DNA of 64,000 nucleotides from Capra hircus (GCF_001704415.2 NC_030808.1:131827089-131891088), one strand, 5' to 3'; shown: positions 22,807 to 34,740, counted from the stretch's first letter. The notes: generated from the sequence alone by a model not told the origin. Numbers and translations: made by a program.

Positions 22807-25069
22807 TTGCTATGTATATAGATCATGATAAATATGACCATTTGGGGGAAGCCAGTTATTATATTCCAAGGAAAAAGTAAAGAACCAGCTAGTGATTCAA
22901 AAGGGAAATCTCCCATGCTAATACAAATGCAATTTTAGAAATCTACTGTACTTTAGTACATAACTTGACAACTTCCTGTTTCTGATAAAAATCAGCAGAG
23001 TGACAATACCCAAGTGACTAGCTCCGGAAGTTAGGCTGGGCTACAGATTTCTCAGTAAACAATGAAGAAGGGGAAATCCCCAAATAACTAACTTCAATGT
23101 GCTCATCCTGAAAGACTCCCAGTATGTCTAAAGGGGTTACTGGGATGATACCCTTTTCCCAACAGACTAAAACCTGAGAACATGTATATTCAGAGTAACC
23201 ATCACCACATGGAACCTGGCAATGAAGCTGAGAGGCAAATAAAGATTAGATTTCATTTTTTTAGCCTCTAAACTTAATCATTCTTCTGTCTAGAATCTAT
23301 CTCTGAAATTTTCAGTTCACAAGCGAAAAAGTACCTTTCTGTTAAAAACAAACTGAAAGGGTCACATACAGGAATGAAAGGCATCCGAACTGACTGGGAA
23401 AAAAAAGTATTAAATTTAAAAGAGAGAATAGTAGTATAAGAAGACTTCAGATGGAAGAAAAATGAAAAAACAAGAATACAAAAAGCTAGACAAGGATTAA
23501 GGAAACTCTAACATTAGCAAGTAGATACTTTCAGATTTACCAATTTTGTGTGTATGTGTGCCTGTACATGTATATATAAACACTTTGCAATAGGTTAATG
23601 ATAGCTAACACTGAACACTATGTGGTGCTTACAAACAACCAAATCACTGGTTTTACCAGGCTTTCACTTGTAAACGTTTACCAGGTTTGTTTGGTTTTTT
23701 TTGAGGTCCTACCGTGTGTCGAGCTACAAAATTAAAGCTGTCCTGGAAGAGCTTACAGACTAGTGGGAAAAGTTTTACTTCTTGTTACTATTATTTTACC
23801 TATAATGCTGACTTATCTTAAACACATGTCACTTCCAATCAGAATCACAAACTATGCCAACTGCATGCGTAAATTAGGTCCAGTGTGTTGCTACTGTTTA
23901 CATATTTATCTGGGTTTCCATGGTAACTTAGCCTCTCTTTTCACTTTATAAACTCTGAGCTGCCAGAACACAGCAATTTTAAAATGTGATATAAAAACAT
24001 ATGGCCTGCCTTGAATTCCAAAGGCCTAAAAAACAAAAAATATAATGGTCCTAAGAAGGCAAGCTTGGTATCAGGTTAAAACAAGACAGATCCAGAAGAG
24101 CAGCGTAACAAGTTCTAAGAGAGAGGCTCTACATTCTGACTTCATTCTCCTCACACAGGGTAATGCGAAAAAGGAAACCACTAATAGTTGGAGGAGAGCT
24201 TTTCTACTCCATGAGTCATCCATCCTGGAGGTGCTGGTAAATACAAACTATCTTCCTGAGACATGGAAGGAGGCATTTTACTCAGCCTTGTCTGCCTCTA
24301 ACCCCTAACTGCTGGGGGAAAGGACTCTCAAAAAGAAACATGTTCTTTTTCCAAGAAGAATGGAGCTGAACTAGGTGACTCCACCCTCAAAAAACAAAAA
24401 AGGAGTAGAAAGAGACCAGTTTTATTTGACTACAACAGTAAAACACCTGATTTATGTCTTTTTTACAGTTATCTCTAAACTTCCTCCACATTGGTATGTG
24501 CGCTGCAATGAGGAGAAATGAGGACTGTCTATAGATTCTCTAACTCTTCAGCCAAGCTTGAGAGAATCCCAGGTGGTTGTGTAGGTGAACATAACTTTAG
24601 AAGCACAAAGGAAAATCTGCACTCTCTGATTCAAGGGAAAAAGAATAGGAAACAGTCCAAGCCTGACAACAGTAAGCCCTACACTGCTCTCAGAGTGAAG
24701 CAATGTTCCGCAAGTGCTCACAAACTTAGATAACTGCACACAGAGGGCTAGGTCTTAAGAGACAATTCTCTTCTACCATCACCCCACCTAGCTTCCTCAG
24801 GCTATCCCTAATGTGTTGGGCTGGGAGGTACCTCTTAGTCTTATTTGACATTTTAAATCACATTCATATACTACACTGACAAATAAGGATCTTGCAAGTG
24901 CAAGGTCTGCACCCAAGAATGGGTACGTCCTTCAATTCTGTATCCTAGGCAACTTAGTTGCTTGTCTCACGGTAGTTCCAGTCCTGCTTGACTGCCCCGA
25001 GAATAAAACATGCTTTTGATGCACTCAATTTCCTTTTTAACCTCACACTTGGGTTCTCAACATTGCTCA
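22807..25069. other. Intron 1, mostly unassigned
   Basis: About 2.3 kb with no confident repeat. Short frames (23763-23951, 24045-24308, 24518-24733) have no known domain and no codon signature that I can defend. Confidence 0.5.
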
Positions 25070-25160
25070 GTCATTAGCTATGACTCAGGGAATGTCACAT
25101 CAACCTCCAGGAAACTCCATTTCCTTATTTGTAAAATAAGGGAATTGAATAATTTTATGG
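25070..25160 (+). repeat. MIR-like fragment
   Basis: The 'ctatgactcagggaatgtcac...ttccttatttgtaaaataagggaat' pattern is a diverged MIR core. Confidence 0.5.
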
Positions 25161-25558
25161 CCTAAACAAGACCATATTTACCTTGTGTTTTTTATTTTTT
25201 TTCATTATATTAACCACCTCACTATTCCACTCCTTACTCTTTAGTATACTCTATTGTACATCTTTAAAGTGTCACTTGAAGTTGTACATATTTCCAAAAG
25301 AATAACAGAACACACAGCACAGGGGGATGTACAGCATAAATAAGGTTTAGATTGCATCATCACTTTTACCATATTTATGGTAAAATTTACCAACCATATT
25401 CTCCTGACATACACCAAACTCGTGGTCACCTGAAATTCCAGCCTATTTAACATGCAATTAATCATAACATTTGAGCAACTTTCACATTAACTGCTGTACT
25501 TAATTCTCCTTTCCCCTTAAGGCCCCCATGTGTAATTTTCACTCAAAAATAGATTTAG
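25161..25558. other. Intron 1, nothing recognised
   Basis: T-rich patch near 25188-25204, otherwise featureless. Confidence 0.5.
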
Positions 25559-26376
25559 GACTTCACTCAGAGGTCACCTCACATTTGCCAGAATGGCTAT
25601 TATCATAAGGACAAATAAGTACTGGTGAAGATGTGGAGAAAATGGAAGCCTTATGCACTTGTTGGTGGAAATGTAAACTGGTACAGCCACTACAGAAAAC
25701 AACATCAAGGCTCCTCAAAAACCTACAAATAGAACTACTGTATGACCCAGCATTTTGACTACTGGGCATTTACCTGAAGTGAATCAAAACACTAACTTAG
25801 AAAGATATGCGCATCTCCATGTTGACTGCAGCATTATTTACAAGAGCCAAGATATGGAAACAAACGAAGTGCCCACCAGGTGAGTGGATAAAGAAGACGT
25901 GGGATCTGTGTGTGTGCACACACACACAAGTATTACTCAGCCACATAGAAGATGCAATCTCGCATCTGCAACAACATGGATGGACCTAAGAGGGCACGAC
26001 GCTAAGGGAAGTAAGCCAGACAAAGACAAATACTGAATGATTTCACTCATATGCAGACTCTAGAAAACAAACAAACCAATACAACAACAGAAAGATACAA
26101 AAAGCAAACAGGTGGTTGCCAGAGGGGAGAGGAGGGGGGAACAGGAGAAGTAAGTGAGGGAGATTAAGAGGTATAAACTCTCAGTTACAAAATAAATGAG
26201 TCAGAGATATGAAATATATAGTATGGGAAATATGCCAATAATTAATGTAATACCTTGGTATGGTGGCAGATGACTTATCACGATCATTTTGAAATATACA
26301 TATACAAAAATATGAATCACTATGCTGTATATCAGAGACATATAGTGTTGCATCAATTATATATCAAAAACAAACA
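25559..26376 (+). mobile_element. L1 ORF2 end plus 3' UTR
   Basis: L1 landmarks in order: 'gccagaatggctattatcat', 'gtggaaatgtaaactggtac', 'gactgcagcattatttacaa' and 'gacaaagacaaatactgaatg'. The 3' UTR has a G-rich patch near 26125. A short (GT)/(CA) stretch sits at 25909-25928. Confidence 0.85.
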
Positions 26377-26780
26377 AACTCATAGAAAAAGAGACCAGTT
26401 TTGCGGCTACCAGAGGGGTTGGGGGGGAGGGAATTGGATGAAGGCAGTCAAAAGGTACAAACTTTCAGTTACAAGATAAATAAATACTAGGGACATAATG
26501 TAAAACATGATAAAGATAATTAACACTGCTGCAAGTTACAGATGAACATTGTTAAGAGAGTAAATCTAAAACCTCTCATCACAAGGAAAATTATTTTTTC
26601 TTTTTTTTAATGTTGCATCTATATGAGACGATGGATATTCACTAAACCTACTGCTAATCATTTAATACTGCTAATCATCTCATAATACATGTAAGTCAAA
26701 TCACTATGTTGTATACCTTAAATTTACATAGCACTCAATTTCAATTATATCTCAATAAAACCAGGAGGAAAGTTTAGGAC
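26377..26780 (+). mobile_element. Second L1 3' UTR copy adjoining the first
   Basis: Repeats the same kind of 3' UTR text (accagaggggttgggggg, tacaaactttcagttacaag) and ends near 'caattatatctcaataaaacc'. Confidence 0.75.
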
Positions 26781-26841
26781 GGTAAATTTTGTATTATATG
26801 TATTTTAATACAATATTAAAAATTTGGGGGGAAGGTATATA

Positions 26842-26920
26842 TTGGGTTGGCCAGAAAGTTCATTCAGATTTTTCTGTAAAACATTGTGGAAAAACCAAAC
26901 AAACTTTCTGGTCAACTCAA
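26842..26920. mobile_element. Mariner-type miniature inverted-repeat element
   Basis: A 79-base near-palindrome starts TTGGGTTGGCCAGAAAGTT and ends AACTTTCTGGTCAACTCAA, with the termini imperfect inverted repeats. It is flanked by TA at 26840-26841 and 26921-26922, the Tc1/mariner target duplication. It is too short to code for transposase. Confidence 0.88.
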
Positions 26921-26922
26921 TA

Positions 26923-27272
26923 GATTTAAACTTCCTAGGTCCATGTTTCCCTTTTTAACTGTTTTCTGTTTTATTATTAAATTGTAAATGACCTAGTCTC
27001 CATGCTACAGCCACAGTAATCTGAGCTTTAAAGTCCCCTACTCAAAATCCTTCAATGGTTCCTCCTAGTCCTCAGAATAAAACCACCTTCATATAAACCT
27101 ATCTTTCCATATTCTCACCTATGCTCCATCATAAAGATCCATGTTCTGCTCCCCCAGTTTGGCATCCTTTAAAGATGTTTGTCTCTGCATTGCTCCTTCT
27201 TTAGAACCTAATTTCAAGAGTCATTTCTCTTATCATCAGATAAGGCTGATTTAGGTGCCTCTCCACTGTGCT
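26923..27272. other. Intron 1, nothing recognised
   Basis: Pyrimidine-leaning unassigned sequence. Confidence 0.5.
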
Positions 27273-27423
27273 CCCAGGTGGCACAGTGGGAATCTGCCTG
27301 CCAATGCAGGACACAGGTTCAATCCTTGGGCTGGGAAGATTCCCTGGAGCAGGAAATGGCAACCTACTCCAGTATTCTTATCTGGAAAATTCCATGGAGA
27401 GAGAGGCCTAGTGGGCTATAGCC
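27273..27423 (+). mobile_element. Bov-tA SINE, 5' half (split by LTR)
   Basis: tRNA head (GGTTCAATCC) and most of the Bov-A body, breaking off at 'gtgggctatagcc'. The missing remainder is at 28064-28108. Confidence 0.92.
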
Positions 27424-28063
27424 TGACAGCTTACAGTGAACGGTGTCGTGATCTCCAAAGAAGATTTAACTTCGGGACCAGGGACCAGGCTTGATCACTC
27501 TGCTTTTGTATAGTAGAGTTTCATTAAAGTATAAATAGGGACAGAGAAAGCTTCTGACATAAGACATCAGAAGGGGGGTGGGAAGTGCCGCCTCTTGCTC
27601 ATTTTAGCAAGCTGCTTCATGTCTGTTAGAAAGCTATTCATCAGATAAGAGAGACACCTCAAGGCTGACAGAGTTTCACCAGGCCACTCTCCCACAATAT
27701 GCATTTTTGAGATAGGATGGCATGAGGTGTATCATCCCCCGGCCATAAAACAATTGATATGAATACTGGTTCGTTGAGCTATTATTAGCCCAAGGCTTGA
27801 GAAGAGAAAAAGTCAGTCTTAGGTGGAACCATTTTGAAGAAAGGCAAATTCCAAAGCAAATACATAGTTTCATTAACACAGTTTAAGAAAAACATTTCCA
27901 TAGAGAACCTCCTTTTAATTTTGTATGGAGAAGGAAAAAAAAAATCTGACACTTGGAGTTTGTTTCTTCCTGCCGCTTAAGGGAGAGATAAAAAATGTCT
28001 GACGCTTGCAGCCTATTTCCTCCGTTTGGAGACCCCTGGGCCTTCCTGCCTGTTACCCTCTGA
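27424..28063 (-). mobile_element. Solo LTR of an endogenous retrovirus (class II, BTLTR1-like)
   Basis: A 640-base noncoding block sits exactly inside a Bov-tA. Read on the minus strand it starts TCAGAGGGTAACAGGC (an LTR TG start with one change) and ends GCTGTCA. The flanks show AGCC on the left and AGTCC on the right, a degraded short target duplication. No internal retroviral genes are present. It is in the same orientation as NCK1. The family name is from remembered bovine LTR patterns. Confidence 0.75.
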
Positions 28064-28108
28064 AGTCCATGGGGATTGCAAAAAGTTGGACACAACTGAG
28101 CATGCACA
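28064..28108 (+). mobile_element. Bov-tA SINE, 3' end (continuation)
   Basis: Resumes at 'agtccatggggattgc' and ends 'acacaactgagcatgc', completing the SINE started at 27273. Confidence 0.9.
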
Positions 28109-28503
28109 CCAGGCAGGCCACTGTGCTCTTGTACCACTTTTTCTTTATTAAGGCACTGTGTGTCCTGTCACTGAAACAGGCTACTTAAATAGTATCTCCC
28201 CATCCAGCAAGTTCTTAGATGAACTACACGAAGTCTCATTTCACTTTGTATTCTTGGCACCTTAACAGAATACCATGTGTATGATAATTAAATTTACAGA
28301 TTCAACATCATAACTTTCAGCTTCCTTCATATGGTATTCCATTCCTCAATACAAGTGCCCTTCCTCAGTCAGCAAACTCCTGAATATCCTTTATGGTCTC
28401 ATTTATGGTTTTCTTTTTTCATTATTTCCCCATACATCTCTGATCAGAATTAGTCAATCCCTTTACTATGCATCTACCTAATGTCTTCTCTTTATATACT
28501 TAT

Positions 28504-28784
28504 CCTGCCGCTGCTGCTAAGTTGCTTTAGTCGTGCCTGACTCTGTGCGACCCCAGAGACGGCAGCCCACCAGGCTCCCCCGAACCTGGGATTCTCCAGG
28601 CAAGAACACTGGAGTGGGTTGCCATTTCCTTCTCCAATGCATGAAAGTGAAAAGTGAAAGTTAAGTCGCTCAGTCGTGTCCATCCTTAGCGACCCCATGG
28701 ACTGCATGCAGCCTTCCAGGCTCCTCCATCCATGGGATTTTCCAGGCAAGAGTACTGGAGTGGGGTGCCATTGCCTTCTCCTGA
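28504..28784 (-). mobile_element. BOVA2 dimeric SINE, antisense
   Basis: Two Bov-A units in tandem (each with 'ccaggcaagaacactgg' or 'ccaggcaagagtactgg' blocks), joined by the 'gcatgaaagtgaaaagtgaaag' linker. No tRNA head. Confidence 0.94.
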
Positions 28785-30033
28785 ATCGGAAATCCTCTAG
28801 TACACAGTTCTGACAATTTCCATACCTCCATATGGCAGGAACCATTAGTTGTCTGCCTTTTTATTTGTTTTCTTCTTCCTAAATAACAGAACTCCCCAAC
28901 TGAGCTCAGCACAGGGCAACCGCAATAAAAAATATAATGTAAATTTGGAGTTAGCTGTGACCATGTAAGTTTTACTCTCAAGTAGCAGGCAGTTGTAGTG
29001 TGCCTCCCATAACAAGTAAGGCAACCCACCCCTATGTCTGGTTTTACTCAGTATCCTTAGCTCTGGTCTCCAGTATCAAGTGTGACTCTCAGCCTCTATC
29101 TTACAGGACATGAATTCAGGACCACCTCAACTATTTCCGTATCTAAATCCTGGCACAGCCAAGTCTTTAACCCCACTTTGCAAGTCTTACTTCTAATCTA
29201 CTACTTACTCCCACATATAAACTTATTTCATTTTTTCAAACAAGGCTTTACCATTTAAAATTCTATTTTATCTATCATTGGTTTTATAGACCAGGCATAT
29301 ATTACCCATTCTAAAAACTTAATCCAACCAATTATTAAAACTATATGGGTCCCTGCAGATACTGGTGAAGAAATGTTAGTATGGTAAAGCTATATAAGAT
29401 ATGCATGTACTTATTTTGTTATTAAAAAGAAACACATGCTAAATACAAAAATCTTATCAACTGTTTTTCTTTCCTCCCTTATTCCCTCCCTTCCCTTCTT
29501 TTGCAGTTTTGAAGGGCAAAAGCTTCCAAATCTACTTTCAGAAATACCACCACTACTGAGATAAAAACAGTATTTATCACTCTATCACCCAGTTCCCTAG
29601 CATATTAAATACACAAGGATCTAGTGGCTGAGGATGATGCCACATAAGGATTTGGTATCTGAGGCAATGAGGTCAATAGGTAATTCTATATTCCCACTTT
29701 GTTATAAACCGAGTTATAAGTAGTATTCAGTTATCAACTCATCAAAAGACGGAAAAAGAGAAGTAAAAGTGGTAAACAAATCAATGAAAAAATCAGTCTA
29801 CTAGATGTAAATGTGTTTAGTTCATTTGCAAGAAGTTATCAAATTTGATATAAAAATAAAATACAAAATTCAACTAAAGGTTGTTTATAGGAGAAACAGG
29901 CTGAAAATAAATTTTAAAATATTTTGGCAAATACCAACACAGAAAAAAGATGATGCAGAAATCTTAATATCAGACAAAACAATATTATGACAACATTAAT
30001 AGGTATGGAAAGGTATGATATACAGCAAAAGGA
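28785..30033. other. Intron 1, nothing recognised
   Basis: Contains a polypyrimidine tract at about 29464-29503 followed by TTTTGCAG, which looks like a plus-strand splice acceptor, but no coding sequence follows. Confidence 0.5.
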
Positions 30034-30045
30034 GTATAAATAAAC

Positions 30046-30167
30046 AGGAATTCCTTGGCTGTCCAGTGGTTAGGATTCAGCACTTTCAGCACTATCAGGG
30101 CCTGGGTTCAATCCCTGGGCATGGAACTAAGATTTACAAGCTGTGCAGGGTGGCAAAAAAAAAAAAA
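30046..30167 (+). mobile_element. CHR/SINE2 tRNA-type SINE with target duplication
   Basis: Head 'ggaattccttggctgtcc' and B box GGTTCAATCCC, with an A13 tail. Flanked by GTATAAATAAAC (30034-30045) and GCATAAATAAAC (30168-30179), one mismatch. Confidence 0.92.
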
Positions 30168-30565
30168 GCATAAATAAACTAATAAAATGCATCAAAACTT
30201 TATTCATACATCACTCTTAAGTAAGGCAAAACTAATATAAGAAAAAAAGTCAATCTTCAACCACTGCATGAACTGCTAATTTACTTGTATTAAAAACTGA
30301 TAAATCAGAGTAAGTATGTAGAATAGATCCACAAAATTAATAAGGTTAATCTAACGGTTATATAGAGAACTTTCCACTAAACAAAAATATAAGGATATAA
30401 TTATTTTCAAGTACAAATGGAACTAAAAAACTGATTACAGAGTCACAAAACACAAAATTTCAAAGAACTTATGTCTAAGATTACCTTCTCCGACCACAAA
30501 ATAATTTTGAAATCATCAATAAAACATCTTTTAAATGTTTTAAAACTTAAAAATGGGACTCCAAG

Positions 30566-30765
30566 GGACTTCCCTGGTGGTCCAGTGGCTAAGACTCTGA
30601 GCCCCCAAAGCAGGGGGCCCAGGTTCAATACTTGGTCAGGGAACTAGATCCCACATGCCACAACTAAGAGTTCACATGCCACAACTAAAGACTCCATATG
30701 ACACAACAAAGGTCGAACATCCTTTGTGTCCAAACTGAGACCAGGTGCAGACAAATAAGTATTTT
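30566..30765 (+). mobile_element. CHR/SINE2 tRNA-type SINE
   Basis: Starts AGGGACTTCCCTGGTGGTCC, followed by repeated 'catgccacaactaa' body units and a diverged A/T-rich tail. Confidence 0.88.
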
Positions 30766-31019
30766 TTAACAGTGGACTCCTACACAAAAAATTTAAAAGA
30801 AAATCAAAATAGAAATGATACAGTAAGAATCAGGCAACAATAAAAGTATTACGCTATCCAAAGGTAGATCTCAGCTTATAGTTTTAATGCATGTATTACC
30901 CTAGTAAGACAAAATACGCTTAATTAATACATTCTCAATCAAAAACTGTAAAAGAGAGCGTAAACCTAAAGAAAGCATAAATGCATTAATCATGTTTTAA
31001 AATTTTCTGTATCTTTTAA

Positions 31020-31231
31020 CAGGCCTCCCTGGTGGCTCAGTGGCAAAGAATCCCCTTCCAAAGCAGGAGTTGCAAGTTTGATCCGTGTGGTTGGGAAGAT
31101 CCCCCAGAGAAGGAAATGGCAACCAATCCAGCATTCCTGCCTGGGAAAACCCAGGGACAGAGGAGTCTGGCAGGCTACAGTCCATGGGGTCGCAGAAGAG
31201 CTGGACACAACTCAGTGACTAAACAACAACA
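31020..31231 (+). mobile_element. Bov-tA SINE with 10-bp target duplication
   Basis: Complete head and body. TATCTTTTAA flanks it at 31010-31019 and 31232-31241. Confidence 0.95.
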
Positions 31232-31279
31232 TATCTTTTAATGCTCTGATATGGCAGAGCCTTTAGGATCCAGCCTTTT

Positions 31280-31500
31280 GGACTTCCCTGGTGGCTCAGA
31301 AGGTAAAAGCGTCTGCCTACAATAGAGAAGGACCCAGGTTCGATCCCTGGGTTGGAAAGATCCCCTAGAGAAGGAAATGGCAACCTACTCCAGTACTCTT
31401 GCCTGGAAAATCCCATGGACAGAGAAGCCTGGTAGGCTGCAGTCCATGGGGTCGCAGAGAGTCGGACACAACCGAGCGACTTTGCTTTCGCTTTTTCGCT
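31280..31500 (+). mobile_element. Bov-tA SINE
   Basis: Head with GGTTCGATCCC, well-preserved Bov-A body and a 'gactttgctttcgctttttcgct' 3' end. It lies about 40 bases after the preceding copy, in the same orientation. Confidence 0.94.
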
Positions 31501-32114
31501 TAGGACCCAGGGAAGGGCTGGCCATCCAAGGACTACCTGCATAATCTCTAGAGATAGCAAATAAACCCAGAAGCACATCTTTCATGTACAACACTGAACC
31601 CAGAGCCCATATCCCCAACCATTTCCATCAAAAAAATCCGCTCATATTCCAAGCCAGTATTCTCCCTGCCCTAAATCACTCCAGGGCCACTATGAGAAAC
31701 AACTTAAGTCCACCCCTATCACCTGGAGTTATAAATTATTCAAACTATCCAGTTCCAAACTTGCTCAAGTTTGCCTACCCTGCTTCATCCATGCTTTCTC
31801 ACAGAAACCACAATAAAGGCTCCATACAGCACTACCATCCTATGGCTTAACAATGTTTGCTTCACCAAAATGCGATCCCTCTTAACATCACCTCAAACCA
31901 AAAGACCTGCTTAATAGTGAAGGAAAGATAGTAATAATAATCAGCATCCACTGCTCTTAGCACATATCGCATCATCAGGAAATTACCAGATTAACAAAAC
32001 AATGGAATGGCATGTTACTCAGCTGAACAGCCACCCTGCTAGACTTCCAGGTTGCAGTATAAGCACTGAACTGGTGACTATGGTGTCGCATCCCTATTAT
32101 CCAGAACATGGATG
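31501..32114. other. Intron 1, unassigned; possibly an old LTR
   Basis: A stretch ending 'agaaaccacaataaaggctcc' near 31815 has the look of an LTR polyadenylation region, but no family or ends can be fixed. Confidence 0.3.
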
Positions 32115-32276
32115 TGTCCTCAGTCACTCATTCGTGTCCCCAGTCTCCTCTGTCCATGTAATTTCCTAGGCAGGAATACTGGAGCAGGTTGCCATTTCCT
32201 ACCCCAGGGGATCTTCTCAAGCCAGGGATAGAACCCACATCTCTTGCATCTATTGTACTGGCAGGCAGATTCTTAA
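32115..32276 (-). mobile_element. Bov-tA SINE fragment, antisense
   Basis: Reversed body and head (ggaatactggagcaggttgcc..., gaacccacatctcttgc) with small deletions; it lacks the outermost head. Confidence 0.88.
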
Positions 32277-33285
32277 AGAATGCACTAGTCCAGAAACCAA
32301 AAGTAAACGCTGGACTCTTATTCACCACCAATCCCAGTAACTCACTTGTGGAATCTGGATTTCCCATACCCACAATTTAAAAGCTCTCTGTACTAGAGTT
32401 TCTGAGGGTAATACTTCTACCAGAAGATACAATAAGGGTTCCACTGAGCCTAAAAGCTACAACCATGCAAATCAAAGAAAGAGCAGCTTCCAGAGGAGGA
32501 AGGCAAGAAGCACCTTCTTGATGCAGGGCCTCTGCACATGTGTTATCAGATGGAATGTTCTTATCTACCTTACTTAATTTCAACTTATCCATCCCATTTC
32601 CAAGTAAGTGGAATTCCCTTAGAGAGACCATCCCCAACTCCTGAATGTTAGGCCTAGTCTCTCTCTCCTTTTATACGCACTCATGGTCCTGAAAATTTTC
32701 TACATAACTGTTATCACAGTCGTGTTGGCTGAAATGTGACTAATGCAAATATAACTGTACTAACTGAAATGTAATTAGATGAACTGGCATTTTTAAAAAA
32801 AGCTACAACCACTACTTGGGCACTGTGGGCTCCTCATGTTGACAGAATAGCAGACAAAGAAAGGAATAAAATATACTAGCTGTGACAACGGACTCTGAAC
32901 ATCATTAGGAGTTGTACACAACAGAGGTAGGAAGCAGCCTGTCTGAAACCTTTTTCCATGCTTGGTACTAACAATGGAAACAGGAAATCGAAGCAACCAT
33001 GGCCCAAAAAAGGTAAGACCATTAAGGGCTCAAGTCCCTCAGGTTTGGAAGGGAAGGGACTTGAGATCACAAGCCACCTACAGCAGCTGAACTGCTGGCC
33101 AGCATAAGGAAAATCTAGAATGGGTGGTGGAAGAGGAAAACAATTGAATATTAATCCTTGCTTCAAGACCAGCTGCAGCAGCCAGTACCAACAGCACGCA
33201 TCAACAACCCTTTGTAAATTTCTATTGAGAGTGCAGTGACTCAGTGAAGGATTAGAATCAATGCATGGTCCAAATAGATCTGCAG
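32277..33285. other. Intron 1, unassigned
   Basis: A weak L2/MIR-like pattern near 32590-32700 is not strong enough to call. The minus frame at 32876-33334 has no known domain. Confidence 0.4.
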
Positions 33286-33485
33286 CCCTTCTTGGTAGCT
33301 CAGTGGTGTGAAGAATCCATCTGCCAGGAGACATGGGTTCGATACCTGGGGTCAGGAAGATCCCGAAGAAGGAAATAGCAACTCACTCCAGTACTCTTGG
33401 CCTGGGAATCCCATGGATAAAGGAGCCTGGCGGGCTACAGTCTATCAGGTGGCAAAGAGATGGACACAACTTAGCAACTGAAAGA
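33286..33485 (+). mobile_element. Bov-tA SINE, diverged
   Basis: Head 'cccttcttggtagctcagtgg' with GGTTCGATACC, and a Bov-A body ending 'acttagcaactgaaag'. Carries several indels. Confidence 0.92.
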
Positions 33486-33639
33486 AACAATCAGATCTGA
33501 GCAGAGCAAGAGGGACATTTATGGTAATTTGTTACAGAGAGAGAGCCTAAAACAGCTAGAATTGAAGGTGAGGCGGGAAGCAAGGTATAGAGTCTATCAG
33601 AAAAATTTTCATCTTCATGCGGTCCAATTCCCCTTTGAT

Positions 33640-34210
33640 TCTAACTGTATTAAGTTTCCTAATGCCATGTTAACAAACTGCCTAACATTTAGTGGCTTAA
33701 AACAATACTAATTTAACTTAAAGTTCTAGAGGTAAGTCCAAAATAAGTTTTACAGAGCTGAAATCAAAGTCTACATTTCTTCAAAAGGTGCAAGGGGAAA
33801 ATCCATTCCTGTCCATTTCAACTTCTAGAAGCTTCCCACATTCCTTGGCTCCTAGCCAGATCATTGTGATGACCTCTGTCTCCACTGTCATACTTATTTT
33901 TTTAAACGAAACAGTCAAGTTTATTGAAAATCTTCAAAATATACACTCAATATGTTATTTCTAAAATGTTTCACCTTTATATAATTCTTATTTCACCTTT
34001 TATATTTTTTTCCATTTTTTTCTTTCTAAAACTGACACTCCTACTTCCTCTTATAAGGTTCCTTGTGATTACATTGGGCTCACCCAGATAATCCAGAAAA
34101 CTCAACCTATCTCCAGAGTTCCTTCTGCCATGCAATGTAACGTATTCACAGGTTTAGAAGATTAGGATGTATATATCTTTGGGAGACCATTACTCTGCCT
34201 ACCACACTAG
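33640..34210 (-). mobile_element. MLT1-family LTR, antisense, interrupted
   Basis: MaLR landmarks in reverse: 'ctaatgccatgttaacaaactgcctaac' at left, 'cttataaggttccttgtgattacattgggc' and 'ggatgtatatatctttggg' at right. Foreign AT-rich sequence at about 33892-34035 splits it. Confidence 0.75.
33892..34035 (-). mobile_element. Possible short retrocopy 3' end inside the MLT1 LTR
   Basis: On the minus strand it ends with AATAAA (at about 33930-33925) about 20 bases before an A-run, as expected of a reverse-transcribed polyadenylated RNA. The source transcript is not recognised. Confidence 0.35.
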
Positions 34211-34740
34211 GCATAAGCCAAGGCTAATAGTTACAGGTAGGTTCTGACTTACTTCCCCCACAATATTCACTATGATTCATTTTCTTTGTGTCCCGAGGCT
34301 TCTTTAAAGCCATGAAGTGAGACACCACTTAGCAGGCTCCTGTGTGCAGCCCTAAAACAGGGCTCCCCACTGAGGCAACTGTCTACTGGTGGAGAACAAG
34401 GACAGATGGTGTGATACAGTTCACTCCTGACCAACCCTGAATCGACAAATTGAGAAGCATCAAGATCCTCAGAAGTTCCCCCTGGGATTGAGTCCTAATT
34501 GTCACAGCACTTAATAATTCAATAACACACTCTTATATCACCTTTTCTTCTATTTCATTCACCTTGGTCCTTTGCTCTTGTTCCCTAAGATCATCTGGCA
34601 AATACATTACCTACATGCAACTCTGCTTTTAGATTGTTCTAGGGGAGAGGATGAGGAAGAGACCTGGTTAAGGCAGTCAGTCAGGTACAGTTTTAGACAC
34701 AGAAACGGGAAACAAAAACTATGGATAAAGGAGGCTGTCA
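34211..34740. other. Intron 1, nothing recognised
   Basis: Unassigned sequence with no coding signal. Confidence 0.5.

Noticed and set aside
29464..29511. Polypyrimidine tract plus TTTTGCAG as a plus-strand exon boundary
   Set aside because: No coding or conserved sequence follows and no plus-strand gene is evident.
32876..33334. 152-codon minus frame
   Set aside because: No domain, low-complexity stretches and overlap with a Bov-tA edge; treated as chance.
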